NCBI GenBank assembly: GCA_951812805.1
Contig: CATOSZ010000002.1
Location: 186,001 to 250,000 of the forward strand
Length of the DNA stretch: 64,000 nucleotides
Source: an uncultured Alphaproteobacteria bacterium
GTDB lineage: Bacteria > Pseudomonadota > Alphaproteobacteria > GCA-2731375
Direction of reading: 5' to 3'
Below, piece by piece: positions 9,254 through 17,947 of the stretch. The position numbers and the translations under genes were made by a program. The notes below the pieces were generated by a model. The model was not told the origin of the DNA and did no database searches. It saw nothing but the letters and a program-made list of their open reading frames with translations. The first letter of the stretch is position 1; every line of letters starts with the position of its first letter.

Positions 9254-9583
9254 ATGAAACGCGCGCTCCTCCTGGCCGGTAGTATCCTATGTGCTACCGC
9301 GCTGCCGATCGCCGCCGCCGAGCATGTCATCGATCAGAAGGGGAAGAAGTTCATTCCTTCGAAGATCACGGCGAAGGTCGGCGATACCCTCGTGTTCATG
9401 AATTCGGAATCGAAGCGTCGGCGGCACAATGTCTACACCAAGTCGCCCGCCTTCAAATACGTGAAGATCAAGGTTCAACGCCCGGGCGAGTCCGGCCAAA
9501 TCACCTTGAAAAATCCGGGCAGCTTCACCGTGCTCTGCTCGTTCCACCCGCGCATGAAGCTCAACGTGACGGTAACGGAATAG
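9254..9583 (+). CDS. Exported cupredoxin (plastocyanin-like blue copper protein)
   Basis: A 109-residue protein with a Sec signal peptide (MKRALLLAGSILCATALPIAAAE, cleaved after AAA) and a small beta-sandwich. Type-1 copper ligands are visible: His in RRRHNVY and the Cys-His-Met set in LCSFHPRMKL. The start is the ATG that begins the signal peptide; upstream in-frame codons lack similarity. It should be a periplasmic one-electron carrier, related to the plastocyanin/MauL-like single-domain proteins. It stands alone 123 bases after the PhyH gene and 45 bases before a chemoreceptor gene. The redox partner is not evident. Confidence 0.85.
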   Translation: MKRALLLAGSILCATALPIAAAEHVIDQKGKKFIPSKITAKVGDTLVFMNSESKRRRHNVYTKSPAFKYVKIKVQRPGESGQITLKNPGSFTVLCSFHPRMKLNVTVTE

Positions 9584-9628
9584 CATCGCCGCCGCCGGCC
9601 TCGTCCATTCCCCAGGAGCCGTACCGAC

Positions 9629-11272
9629 ATGATGATTCGTGGAAAACTCGTGCTGGCCTTCGCGCTGGTGCTCTTGCTCGGGACGGCGATGTCGGGTCTC
9701 GGCCTCAGGACCGTCGGCGAGCTCAGCGAACTGACCGACCGTATCTACGAGGGGCCATTGATTTCCGGTCAGGTGACGCAGGCCGCCCAGGCGGACTTCC
9801 TGCGCCTGCGTTGGACCGTGGACGCGCTGTCGGCCAGTACCGAAGGTGACGCGCGCCAGGCGTTGCTGGACCGTGCGGGCGAGATCGACCAGTCGCTCCG
9901 CGACAACCTCGATCTCGCCGCGGACCGAATGGTCGGCGAGGACGCGGTTGCCGTCGAACAGGACATCCGCGCCCAGCTTGCCGCATGGGATGCGATGAGG
10001 GCCGACGTGTTGGCCGCGGGCGGCCAGGGGGGAGGCCACCTGGAAATCTTCTCCGAAGTCGAGGAGCTGTTCGAGCTGCTGGTCGAATATTCGGCCGAGC
10101 AAGGTTTTCTGTTTCGCGAATCCGCCCTCGAAGCGGCGTCGGCAGCGGTCACCGAGCAGATCGTCCTGGGCGCCCTGCTGGCCGTCATCGTCGTCATTGC
10201 CCTGCTAATGCTGGACCGTTCGATCTCCAGGCCGGTTCGCGGAATGACGCAGGCCATGCAGGCGATCGCCGACGGTAACCTCGAAGCCGAGGTGCCGGCC
10301 CGCGGCCGGCGCGACGAGATCGGGCGGATGGCGCTGGCCGTCGAGGTCTTCCGTGCGAATGCCGAAGAAAACGCCCGCCTCGTCGCGGAGCGGGAAGCGG
10401 CGGAGCGGCATAACAAGGCGCAGGAGCGCTCCAATCTGGTGCAGAATTTGGCGCACGGGTTCGAATCTGCGATCGGCGGCATCGTCGTGCGGGTGGCGGC
10501 CCACGCCGACGACTTGAATGCCGCGGCCGAGGAGATGGCCGAAAGCGCCCGGACCAGCGAGCGGGACGCCGAGGCGGCGCGGGAGACCGGGGGACGAACG
10601 GCGGCCGAGGTCGCGACCGTCGAGCAGGCGACCAACGACCTGACCGACTCGATCCAGCTGGTCAACGAACAGGTCGACCTGACCCGGACCGTGGTCGCCG
10701 ACGCCCACGACAAGGTCACGGCGGCCGACGACGGCATTTCGACCTTGCACAGCGAGGTCGACCAGATCGGTGAGGTCGTCTCGATGATCAACGATGTTGC
10801 CAATCAGACCAATCTGCTGGCCCTCAACGCGACGATCGAGGCTGCCCGGGCCGGTGAGGCCGGCAAGGGGTTTGCCGTCGTCGCCGGCGAGGTCAAGGCG
10901 CTCGCCTCGCAGACCGGACACGCGACCCAGCGCATCGTCGACCAGATCGGCATCGTCCAGGCGTCGACCAACGACGCGGTGAAGCGCATCAAGGCGGTTG
11001 CCGAGTCCGTTTTGAAGGTGACGGAGATTTCCCGCGCCGTTTCGGCGGCGATGGAAGAACAGAACGCAGCGACCCTGCGCATCGCCGACAACGTCGCCGG
11101 CGTCGCCAACGGCACCCGGGAGGCGTCGGACCGACTGCACCGGGTCGGCACGGCGACGCGGACCGGCAGCGGCGTCTCCAAGCGCATCGTCGACATCTCC
11201 ACCGACTTGCACAGCGATTCGGCTGCCCTCGGCGCTGAACTGTCCACCTTCCTCGACAAGATCCGCGCCTGA
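9629..11272 (+). CDS. Methyl-accepting chemotaxis protein
   Basis: A 547-residue transmembrane chemoreceptor. Order: N-terminal membrane helix (residues ~5-27), a roughly 155-residue periplasmic helical sensor, second membrane helix (~180-198), HAMP domain starting at SISRPVRGM, a coiled-coil linker ([16 protein letters not shown]), then the signalling domain with the conserved hairpin tip [20 protein letters not shown]. It lacks an obvious C-terminal CheR-tethering pentapeptide. No che genes are in the window. Its closeness to the cupredoxin raises the chance that it senses a redox or copper signal, but nothing in the sensor sequence shows that. Confidence 0.93.
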   Translation: MMIRGKLVLAFALVLLLGTAMSGLGLRTVGELSELTDRIYEGPLISGQVTQAAQADFLRLRWTVDALSASTEGDARQALLDRAGEIDQSLRDNLDLAADRMVGEDAVAVEQDIRAQLAAWDAMRADVLAAGGQGGGHLEIFSEVEELFELLVEYSAEQGFLFRESALEAASAAVTEQIVLGALLAVIVVIALLMLDRSISRPVRGMTQAMQAIADGNLEAEVPARGRRDEIGRMALAVEVFRANAEENARLVAEREAAERHNKAQERSNLVQNLAHGFESAIGGIVVRVAAHADDLNAAAEEMAESARTSERDAEAARETGGRTAAEVATVEQATNDLTDSIQLVNEQVDLTRTVVADAHDKVTAADDGISTLHSEVDQIGEVVSMINDVANQTNLLALNATIEAARAGEAGKGFAVVAGEVKALASQTGHATQRIVDQIGIVQASTNDAVKRIKAVAESVLKVTEISRAVSAAMEEQNAATLRIADNVAGVANGTREASDRLHRVGTATRTGSGVSKRIVDISTDLHSDSAALGAELSTFLDKIRA

Positions 11273-11374
11273 TCCACAGGAGGACTTTGCAGCGGGCGCA
11301 AGAGGCCGATGGCCGATTGATCGCCGCCCGCCCGCTCCGTAAGCTCAATCCCTGATCCAAGGGGAGGACGGCGG

Positions 11375-12262
11375 GTGAGCCAGGCGGCGAAGGACGCGAT
11401 TTTGGACTATTGCCTCGGCAAGGGCGCGCTGGTCGCGGGCGTCGCCGATCTCGACAGGATCAACGAGATCGCGCCGGAGGGACACCGGCCGGCCGACCTG
11501 ATGCCGCGGGTCAAATCGGTGATCAGCCTCGGCGTCGGCGGCCAGACCCAGGGGGCGTGGAGTGTGCCGGCCAAGGCGATGGCCTATTTCGGCTCGACCG
11601 AGACCCGGGCCTACGGCATTGCCTACGGCCTCGCCTTCATGATCGAGGGTCGCTACCGGGCCCGTTCGATCTACTGCCCGCCCGACCTCGACAACGAGGA
11701 GGGGCCGCGCGTGCCGTTGCAGAGCCTGAAGCTGCACGCCGAGCTCGCCGGCCTCGGCGCCCGCAGCCTGGCCGGCGATATCCTGCTGCATCCTGACTTC
11801 GGCTACATGTACTACGCCTCCGTGTTTACGGAGTTGGCGCTTCCCGCCGACGCGCCGCTCGCCGAGAACCCCTGTCCCGCGCCCTCCTGCGTCGCGCTCT
11901 ACCGCCAGCAGGGGGTGACGCCCTGCATGAAGTATTGCCCGGCGCAGTGCCTCTCCGGCGAGATCGACGACGACGGCAAGCAGGCCGAGATGCGCTACGA
12001 GATGTGGAAATGCGCCGAGCTGTCGGAACAGTACGAGGCGCTGCCGCGCATGCTGGCCGACGCCATGGCGGCGGAGGACGCGGACGGGCGGGCCGACGTG
12101 CTGGAGGATCCGGACCAGTCGATGCTCTGGTACAAGATGTCGGTCGGCTCCGGCGGCCTGCTGGCCCAGTGTTTCGAATGCATGCGGGTCTGCCCGGTGG
12201 CGACGCAAGCCCCGCTCGCCGATCCGATCCGCCGGGCCGAGGCGAAGGCCACCGGCGAATGA
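11375..12262 (+). CDS. 4Fe-4S protein related to epoxyqueuosine reductase/reductive dehalogenase
   Basis: A 295-residue protein starting at GTG 11375. Two iron-sulfur motifs are seen: CMKYCPAQC and CFECMRVCPV, with an extra PCPAPSC before them. The N-terminal half (GVADLDRINEIAPE, VISLGVGGQ) resembles the substrate-binding part of QueG-like and reductive-dehalogenase-like oxidoreductases. There is no twin-arginine signal, so it is cytoplasmic. It overlaps the next gene by ATGA, tying it to an AMP-forming ligase, which argues against a role in queuosine synthesis. A cobalamin-dependent or electron-transfer role in catabolism is possible, but the substrate is unknown. Confidence 0.75.
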   Translation: MSQAAKDAILDYCLGKGALVAGVADLDRINEIAPEGHRPADLMPRVKSVISLGVGGQTQGAWSVPAKAMAYFGSTETRAYGIAYGLAFMIEGRYRARSIYCPPDLDNEEGPRVPLQSLKLHAELAGLGARSLAGDILLHPDFGYMYYASVFTELALPADAPLAENPCPAPSCVALYRQQGVTPCMKYCPAQCLSGEIDDDGKQAEMRYEMWKCAELSEQYEALPRMLADAMAAEDADGRADVLEDPDQSMLWYKMSVGSGGLLAQCFECMRVCPVATQAPLADPIRRAEAKATGE

Positions 12263-14211
12263 CTTCGGGGCGAAACCGCGAACAGGCCGGCGTCACGGAG
12301 GCGATGATCGCCGCCTATGGCGAGCTGATCTTCGAGCAGAGCCACAACATGCAGGTCCGCCGCGGCGACCCGATCCGGCTCGGCGACCGGGCGGGCTATG
12401 CGGCCAACCGGACCGGGGCCGGCCTGGCCGACGCGGAACTCGCCCCCCGCCTCGGCTTGACACGTGAACAGGTGACGGTGATCCGCAACATCGTCGAGCG
12501 GCGCAAGCTTCGTACCCACACCTATTATCGGCTGAACCAGCTCGGCGGCGGCCGGCGTTACCGCGACGGCGAGAACGCGCGGCGCGAGGCGGCCGGCGAC
12601 AACGCCGCACTCCGCCGCGCAATGGGCTATCCGGCCGACCGCGTCCGCGACTATATCGAGGCCGGCTGGTGGACGAACGAGACGCTGACCTCCCACCTCG
12701 CCGCCCATGCCGCCGCCCGGCCCGACGCACCGGCCCTCGACGACGGCGCCCGCATCGTCACCTGGCGGGAGCTGGCGCGCGACGTCGATCGAACCGCGGC
12801 CGGCCTGAGCGCGCTCGGCCTCGGCGCCGGTGACGTCGTCGCCGTGCAGCTGGCGAACACGATTGCCCATGTCACCGCCTTCCTCGCCATCGCCCGGATC
12901 CGCGCCGTGATGACGACGATCTACATGCCCTATCAGGCGGCCGAGATGGAGGCGCTGCTGAGCCACGCCCGGGCCCGCGCCTTCATCGGCCAGGCGGAGA
13001 TCGGCGCCTTCCGCCCGCTCGACCATGCACTTTCGCTGACCGCCCGCCTGCCGGCCCTCGAGCATGTATTGAGCGTCGGTGAGCGCGTGGACGGCACGCA
13101 CCCCTTCGAAGACCTCGCCGCGGCCGAGGCGGGCCGGGCCCCGGTGCCCGACGCGCCGGTCGGCGCCGATCCGTTCCTGCTGCTCTACACATCCGGGACC
13201 ACCGCCAGCCCCAAGGGCGTGCCGCTCAGCTACCAGGCCATGCTCTCCAACGCGCGGGCCGGCACGGGGGAGCATGGCATCACCGCCGCCGACCGCATTC
13301 TCTCCGCCGCCCCCTTCGGCCATCTCTTCGGCCTCTACGCCGTGCACATGGCGCTCGTCGCCGGGGCGACCTCGGTGCTGCTGCCGGTGTTCAGCCCGCC
13401 GACGCTGGCCGAGGCGTTGGAGATGCGCCGCGCCAGCATCCTGCTCGCCGCGCCGGCCCACATCGCCGCGGGCCTGGCAAGCGGCGTGCTGGTGGACCGC
13501 GACTTGTCGGCGCTACGACTCGCGATCCTCTCCGGCGCCCAGGTCCCACCGGAGGTCGCCCGCGGCCTCGACGCCCTCCTGGCAACCGGCACGGTGACCC
13601 AGCTCTGGGGCATGACCGAGCTGCAGGCGGGCCTCTACACCCGCCCCGGCGACCCGCTCGACACCGTCGCCGCCAGCGCCGGCCGGCCGAGCCCCGGCAC
13701 CGAGGTCCGCATCGCCGACGAGACCGGCGCGCCCGTCCCGGCGGGCGCGGAGGGCGAATTGCAGAGCCGCGGCCCCAATCATTTCGCCGGCTATTTCGAC
13801 AACGAGGCGGCCAACGCCGCCGCCTTCACCGCCGACGGCTGGTTCCGCACCGGCGACCTGGCGGTCCAGGACGCGGCGGGCAACGTCGCCCTCACCGGGC
13901 GCTCCAAGGACGTCATCAACCGTGGCGGCGTGAAGTACAACCCGCTCGACATCGAACGCCTGCTCGACGCCCACCCGGGCGTGGCGCAGGCGGCGATCGT
14001 CCCCGTCCCGGACCCGGTCCTCGGCGAGAGAGCCTGCGCCTTCGTCGTTCCCGCGGGCGAACCGGCGCCGGACCTGGCGGAACTCTGTTCGTATCTGCAA
14101 TCGCACGGCGTCGCCAAGCTGAAACTGCCGGAACGCCTGGAGTTGATCGAAGCGATGCCGCTCACGGCGACGCGGAAGATCATCAAGGGGCGGTTGGTGG
14201 TGGGGGATTAG
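12259..14211 (+). CDS. AMP-forming acyl-CoA ligase with N-terminal extension
   Basis: A 650-residue protein. Residues ~135-650 form a normal adenylate-forming enzyme: the nucleotide loop YTSGTTASPKGVP, TQLWGMTE, WFRTGDLA, and the catalytic C-terminal lysine region TATRKIIKGR. The family joins a carboxylic acid to CoA through an acyl-AMP; the closest feel is cyclohexanecarboxylate/benzoate-type ligases. The first ~130 residues are extra, with a helix-turn-helix-like stretch (ELAPRLGLTREQVTVIRNIV) followed by a basic segment. The start ATG overlaps the stop of the 4Fe-4S gene, and the extension is in the same frame with no internal break. Substrate unknown. Confidence 0.88.
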   Translation: MTSGRNREQAGVTEAMIAAYGELIFEQSHNMQVRRGDPIRLGDRAGYAANRTGAGLADAELAPRLGLTREQVTVIRNIVERRKLRTHTYYRLNQLGGGRRYRDGENARREAAGDNAALRRAMGYPADRVRDYIEAGWWTNETLTSHLAAHAAARPDAPALDDGARIVTWRELARDVDRTAAGLSALGLGAGDVVAVQLANTIAHVTAFLAIARIRAVMTTIYMPYQAAEMEALLSHARARAFIGQAEIGAFRPLDHALSLTARLPALEHVLSVGERVDGTHPFEDLAAAEAGRAPVPDAPVGADPFLLLYTSGTTASPKGVPLSYQAMLSNARAGTGEHGITAADRILSAAPFGHLFGLYAVHMALVAGATSVLLPVFSPPTLAEALEMRRASILLAAPAHIAAGLASGVLVDRDLSALRLAILSGAQVPPEVARGLDALLATGTVTQLWGMTELQAGLYTRPGDPLDTVAASAGRPSPGTEVRIADETGAPVPAGAEGELQSRGPNHFAGYFDNEAANAAAFTADGWFRTGDLAVQDAAGNVALTGRSKDVINRGGVKYNPLDIERLLDAHPGVAQAAIVPVPDPVLGERACAFVVPAGEPAPDLAELCSYLQSHGVAKLKLPERLELIEAMPLTATRKIIKGRLVVGD

Positions 14212-14241
14212 GTGTGGCGGATTCTATGGGCTCAAACGACA

Positions 14242-14308
14242 AAAGGGGGTCAGGTCTTGTTTTTTGCCTCGAGCTTCGGTAGGCAAAAAACAAGACCTGA
14301 CCCCCTTT
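14242..14308. repeat. Palindromic repeat, copy 1 (28-bp perfect arms)
   Basis: Arms 14242-14269 and 14281-14308 are perfect inverse complements around an 11-base loop. The core GGGGTCAGGTCTTG and TTGCCT also occur in an inverted repeat at 47747-47814, so this is a repeat family, not a single terminator. It follows the ligase stop by 30 bases and abuts a toxin-antitoxin remnant. It could also terminate transcription of the ligase operon. It resembles REP/MITE-type palindromes. Confidence 0.85.
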
Positions 14309-14413
14309 CCACGCAAGCAGGTGAGCGACACGCTGGCCAAGGACGAGGCCGGGGCGCTGAAATACCGCGATCTCGACGACGTCGCGGCAGATTTCGGATT
14401 TGATGCACGTTAG
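14309..14413 (+). pseudogene. Antitoxin gene remnant (3' end only)
   Basis: The frame ending at TAG 14411-14413 reads QVSDTLAKDEAGALKYRDLD then DVAADFGFDAR, the style of a ParD/Phd-type antitoxin C-terminus. Its 5' end is lost at the palindromic repeat. The following toxin-like frame starts at ATG 14403 and overlaps it by 11 bases, the usual antitoxin-toxin arrangement. Probably dead. Identification rests on the pairing as much as on sequence. Confidence 0.5.
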
Positions 14414-14558
14414 AATCTCCGAAGATGCCGAGGCCGATCTTCGTCACGTCGAAGACTTCATAAAGCCGGAAAACCAAGCAGGCTTCGAGCGGATTAACGG
14501 CGCGGCTTTCGGCGTCATTAATCGCTTGGAAGCATTTCCGCTCCTGGCGCGTGCATAG
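14403..14558 (+). pseudogene. ParE/RelE-like toxin remnant
   Basis: A 51-residue frame beginning MHVRISEDAEADLRHVEDFI and ending RLEAFPLLARA. This matches the N-terminal two thirds of ParE toxins (beta strand, ADL helix, ...LExFPxLxR); the usual ~95-residue length and the C-terminal basic strand are missing, because a TAG ends the frame early. ParE toxins poison gyrase; the truncated form should not. The remaining DNA to 14651 holds nothing recognisable. Confidence 0.6.
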
Positions 14559-15669
14559 AGCGGCCAGGTCGTGCCCTTTTTTCGCCTCCATGACTCTCGT
14601 CTTGTCTTGAAACAAGTCCCCGTTCCCATGACCTGGACCCGGGTACGCACATCACTCCGGCAATCCAGCCTTGCGCAGTCCCGCGACCAAGCGCTCGATA
14701 TCGGCGGGCTCGGTGAACATCGGATTCTTTCTAATTCCCTTTAGGGTCAAGCGCGGCACCAGGCGCAAGATTTCTTCCGCCGCCAGGCGCGCTTCGCCAT
14801 CACGGCCGAGATGGGCGGCGCCGGCCGCCAAAATCAGGTACCAACCGAAATATGATTGTTGCAATTGTGTTGCCCGCCGCGACCAGGTTATTGCGTCTTC
14901 GTATTCGCCCTGCATGAACAGGGCGTTCGAGATTGCCGAATAGAAATGGCTGCGCAAGGGATCTCGTGGACTGCCGCGAAGCGCGCGCTCCGAGGCGGAA
15001 ATCGCCTCATCGCGTCTCCCGGCAAGTGCCAGAGCCATGCCCAGAAAACCAAAGGCCTGAGACGAATTGGGATCCAGCTCCAGCGCCCGGCGCGCGGTGT
15101 CGATGGCCTGGTGTTGCTGGCCAGCATGGATGTAAACCCAGCTGAGATAAACGTTCGCCATCGGATCGTCGGGATCGAGTGCCACTGCCTGGCGCGCGCA
15201 ACGCATGGCTTCGGCGCGGGACCTGCGGCCCGATTCGGACCAGCCGGAAAAGGCGTTGAGGGAATGGCACCAGGCCAGGCCGGCGTAGCCACCGGCAAAT
15301 TTGGGGTCCATCTCGCAGACCTTGAACAGCTGTTCCTCGGCCTGGATAAGACTCTCCTTATTGATCTGGTTCATCAGCCGTAGGGCACGCAAGTAATGGT
15401 CCCAGGCATCGAGCGTTCCTGGCCGCTTTCGATCAGCCCGGTCAATTTCAGCCCGAGTGATTTCCGGCCCTATGGTCGCACATACCTGTTCGGTTATTTC
15501 ATCTTGAAGATCGAAGATATCGGTAATCCGGCGATCGTAACGTTCTGCCCAAACCTGAACCTCGGAGATCGCATCACGCAACTGGACCGTGACACGAATA
15601 CGCTCACCAGCGCGCCGCACACTACCCTCCAGTAGATACCTGACACCTAGTTCTTGGGCAATCATCGCC

Positions 15670-15678
15670 GTATCGGTG
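15670..15678. repeat. Target-site duplication, left copy
   Basis: GTATCGGTG, matching 17116-17124 exactly. It corresponds to the codons for the T-D-T residues of the cyclase gene. Nine bases suits IS4-type elements. Confidence 0.9.
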
Positions 15679-17115
15679 CAGCAGTTCTCATTATGGCTCT
15701 TGTTTCTGTCTCCTGGGTGATACTCGCTTGGGGTTCGGTTTCGGTTCAGAGGCTGGCTCTGGCAGGCGGTGGCTGCCCAGTGATGAGGGTCCGCACGAGG
15801 GCCGCCCAGGAGGGGAAGACGATGTAGCTGGTAATGGTGCGTAAGTGTTCGAAGAAGCGCCGACGTGAGCCAAGGGCGCCGCGGGCCTTTTCCCAGACGG
15901 CTTCGAGGATCTCGCACACGCCGTGGCAGGCGAAGGCGAAGAGGTTCATGGTGGCGAGCAGGGCCGAGAGGTTCTGTTTGCCATGTCCGAAGTTGTGCTC
16001 GAGATTGTAGCCGTTGTTCTTGAGCACGTTGAAGGTCTCGTTCTCGATCTTCCAACGGGCCCGCCCGCAGGCGGCGAGTTCGGCGACGTTGCTCCGGTCG
16101 ACAGCGATGTCGGTGACGAAGCTGTTGCGGTACGTGACCTTTCCGGCCTTGTTGACGATCTCGATGTTGAGCCAGTTGACCCGGAGCGCGTCCTTACCGT
16201 CGCGGATCGGCACGTCGGCGAGCCAACGGTAGCGATGGGTCTGGAAGCCACGGCCTTTCTTGACCCGTTCCTCGTGGATCGGCAGTTCGATGCCGTCGAG
16301 CCATTCGTGGAGCGTCGGATGCGAGCCTGGCTTGGCGACGAACAGGAAGTTGCCGCCAACCGCTTGAACGGCCTCGCAAATCGGCTGGCGGGAATAGAGA
16401 TCGTCGCCGAGATAGATCGGCTTCAGCCGGGCCAGGCCGGGCCCGTGCGCGACCAGCCAGCGCCGCGTCGCCCGGCTTTCGCAGTCCTGCTTCTCCCCGC
16501 CATCCTGGGGAACGACGAACTCCGGAGCCAGCGGTATCGCCCGGGCGTGGCCCGGGGCGACAAGCGCTGCCGTGACCATGTTGTGGTGATACTCCACGGC
16601 CCCGTCGTTGCGCTTGCGCTGCGAGCAGTTGGGGCAGGAGATCTTCCGCGAGCAGAAATATTCGGTGCCGTCGAGCGCGACCAGGAGATGGCCGTCCAGG
16701 CGTCGGAAGGGGCCGAGCCCACCGCCCGCCTCCAGACGTTCCAGCAGGGACGAGAAGAGCGGATAGAGCCTGTCCGGCACCACCGGGTCCAGCATCGCCC
16801 GGATCTGGTTGTCCGTCGGGATCCGCGACATGGAGAACAAGCTCTCACAATTCGAGCGCCCGTGCGCCCGCGCCAACGTGCGCTGATGGGACAGGAACGA
16901 GGGGCTCTGCATGAAGAACAGCGAGAAGGCCGAAAGCCCGAAGTCGGCCATGTCATAGCGGCTGTTGCTCCCCGTCCGCTTGTCCGGGAAGGACCCGCAG
17001 AGCGAGCGCAACTCCAATATCAGGTCTTTGAGCACCTTCATCGCCACTTTGAATCAGAAACCGGGCTCCTTGCATAGGAAAAAATCAACGCAAATCGCCA
17101 AAATGAGAATTGCTG
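15679..17115 (-). mobile_element. IS4-like insertion sequence, 1437 bp
   Basis: The ends are inverted repeats with consensus CAGCARTTCTCATTWTGGC (19 bases, two mismatches), at 15679-15697 and 17097-17115. The flanking 9-bp duplication GTATCGGTG lies at 15670-15678 and 17116-17124. One transposase gene fills the element, on the minus strand, the same direction as the interrupted cyclase. The intact ends, exact duplication and full-length transposase indicate a recent, possibly still active insertion. Confidence 0.93.
15746..17047 (-). CDS. IS4-like DDE transposase
   Basis: A 433-residue transposase starting at GTG 17047 (or ATG 17041, two codons on). DDE catalytic residues fit LVALDGTEYF, IYLGDDLYS and RWKIENETFNVLKN, the last resembling the IS4 Y/W-R-E-K signature. 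A CPNC zinc-knuckle-like pair follows the first Asp (ISCPNCSQRKRND). It catalyses cut-and-paste movement of the surrounding element. No frameshift or stop interrupts it. The exact IS subgroup is not assigned. Confidence 0.88.
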   Translation of the reverse strand: MAMKVLKDLILELRSLCGSFPDKRTGSNSRYDMADFGLSAFSLFFMQSPSFLSHQRTLARAHGRSNCESLFSMSRIPTDNQIRAMLDPVVPDRLYPLFSSLLERLEAGGGLGPFRRLDGHLLVALDGTEYFCSRKISCPNCSQRKRNDGAVEYHHNMVTAALVAPGHARAIPLAPEFVVPQDGGEKQDCESRATRRWLVAHGPGLARLKPIYLGDDLYSRQPICEAVQAVGGNFLFVAKPGSHPTLHEWLDGIELPIHEERVKKGRGFQTHRYRWLADVPIRDGKDALRVNWLNIEIVNKAGKVTYRNSFVTDIAVDRSNVAELAACGRARWKIENETFNVLKNNGYNLEHNFGHGKQNLSALLATMNLFAFACHGVCEILEAVWEKARGALGSRRRFFEHLRTITSYIVFPSWAALVRTLITGQPPPARASL

Positions 17116-17124
17116 GTATCGGTG
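17116..17124. repeat. Target-site duplication, right copy
   Basis: GTATCGGTG, the second copy of the IS target site. Deleting it with the IS restores the cyclase frame. Confidence 0.9.
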
Positions 17125-17947
17125 CCCGTACCCTTGAAGGTGAAAGACGAACTGCGGGCGATTACGAACAGCCAACGCAGGCGCGAGAGGGCGGTTATAA
17201 TGTCCTCGGAAACTCCGTCCGAGAAGTAATCCTGTTCAGGGTCGCCCGACATGTTGTCAAACGGCAGCACAGCTATGGAGGGTTTATCGGGGAGCGCTAG
17301 TGCGGTGCCGAGAGCTCCATGGGATTCCACTCTCCCCTCGACCGTCCAGTGCCAGACGTGAACGGGGCGGGTGATGTTTTTGAGGGCCTGTTCGCCACCA
17401 TCTCTGAATTCCAGATCGAGCCGTCCCTGTACCTGGCGGACGACGTCGTCCGAAAGGCAAATGCCGCCAACGTCCGCGGCCGCCTCCAGCCGCGCGGCGA
17501 CATTGACGCCATCGCCCAGGATGTCGCCGTCGTCCACGACCACGTCGCCTAGATTAACGCCGATCCTGAGGTGGATGCGCCGGTCTTCGGGCACCTCGGT
17601 GCCGCGTTTCGCCATGGCACGTTGAATAGCGACTGCGCATTCGACGGCCGCGACGGCGCTTGGAAACTCCACCAGCCGGCTGTCCCCCGCCGTGCCGACA
17701 AGGCGGCCGCCGTACATCTCCGTGGTCGGATCCCACAGCTCCGCACGATGTGCCCGCATCGCTGCCAGCGTGCCCGTCTCATCGGTGCCGATGAGACGTG
17801 AGTAACCGACCACGTCGGCGGCGAAAATAGCCGCTAGTCTACGTTGAGCTCGTTCCGACATATCACAAGTCTATCAATCTCGGCGATCAACGGAAATAGC
17901 CCTACCAGCATATGGTGACTGAATCGGCGAAACATGCCACCGTCCCC

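Larger units (their letters stand above)
14652..17861 (-). pseudogene. Class III adenylate/guanylate cyclase with TPR domain, split by an IS
   Basis: The 5' piece (17861 down to 17116) encodes a cyclase domain (IFAADVVGYSRLIG, GTAGDSRLVEF, GDGVNVAARLEA), then PSIAVLPFDNMSGDPEQDYF and SSSFTFKGTGTDT. The 3' piece (15669 down to 14652) resumes with AMIAQELGVRYLLEGSVRR and TPR-like repeats (AVALDPDDPMANVYLSW, ALELDPNSSQAFGFLGMAL). Removing the IS and one target-site copy gives a continuous 587-residue frame. Both metal-binding aspartates are visible. The usual substrate-selecting Lys is Gly in GTAGDS, a variant I believe occurs in this subfamily. The split gene would yield a cyclase domain with a few foreign residues and no TPR part. 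Confidence 0.92.
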
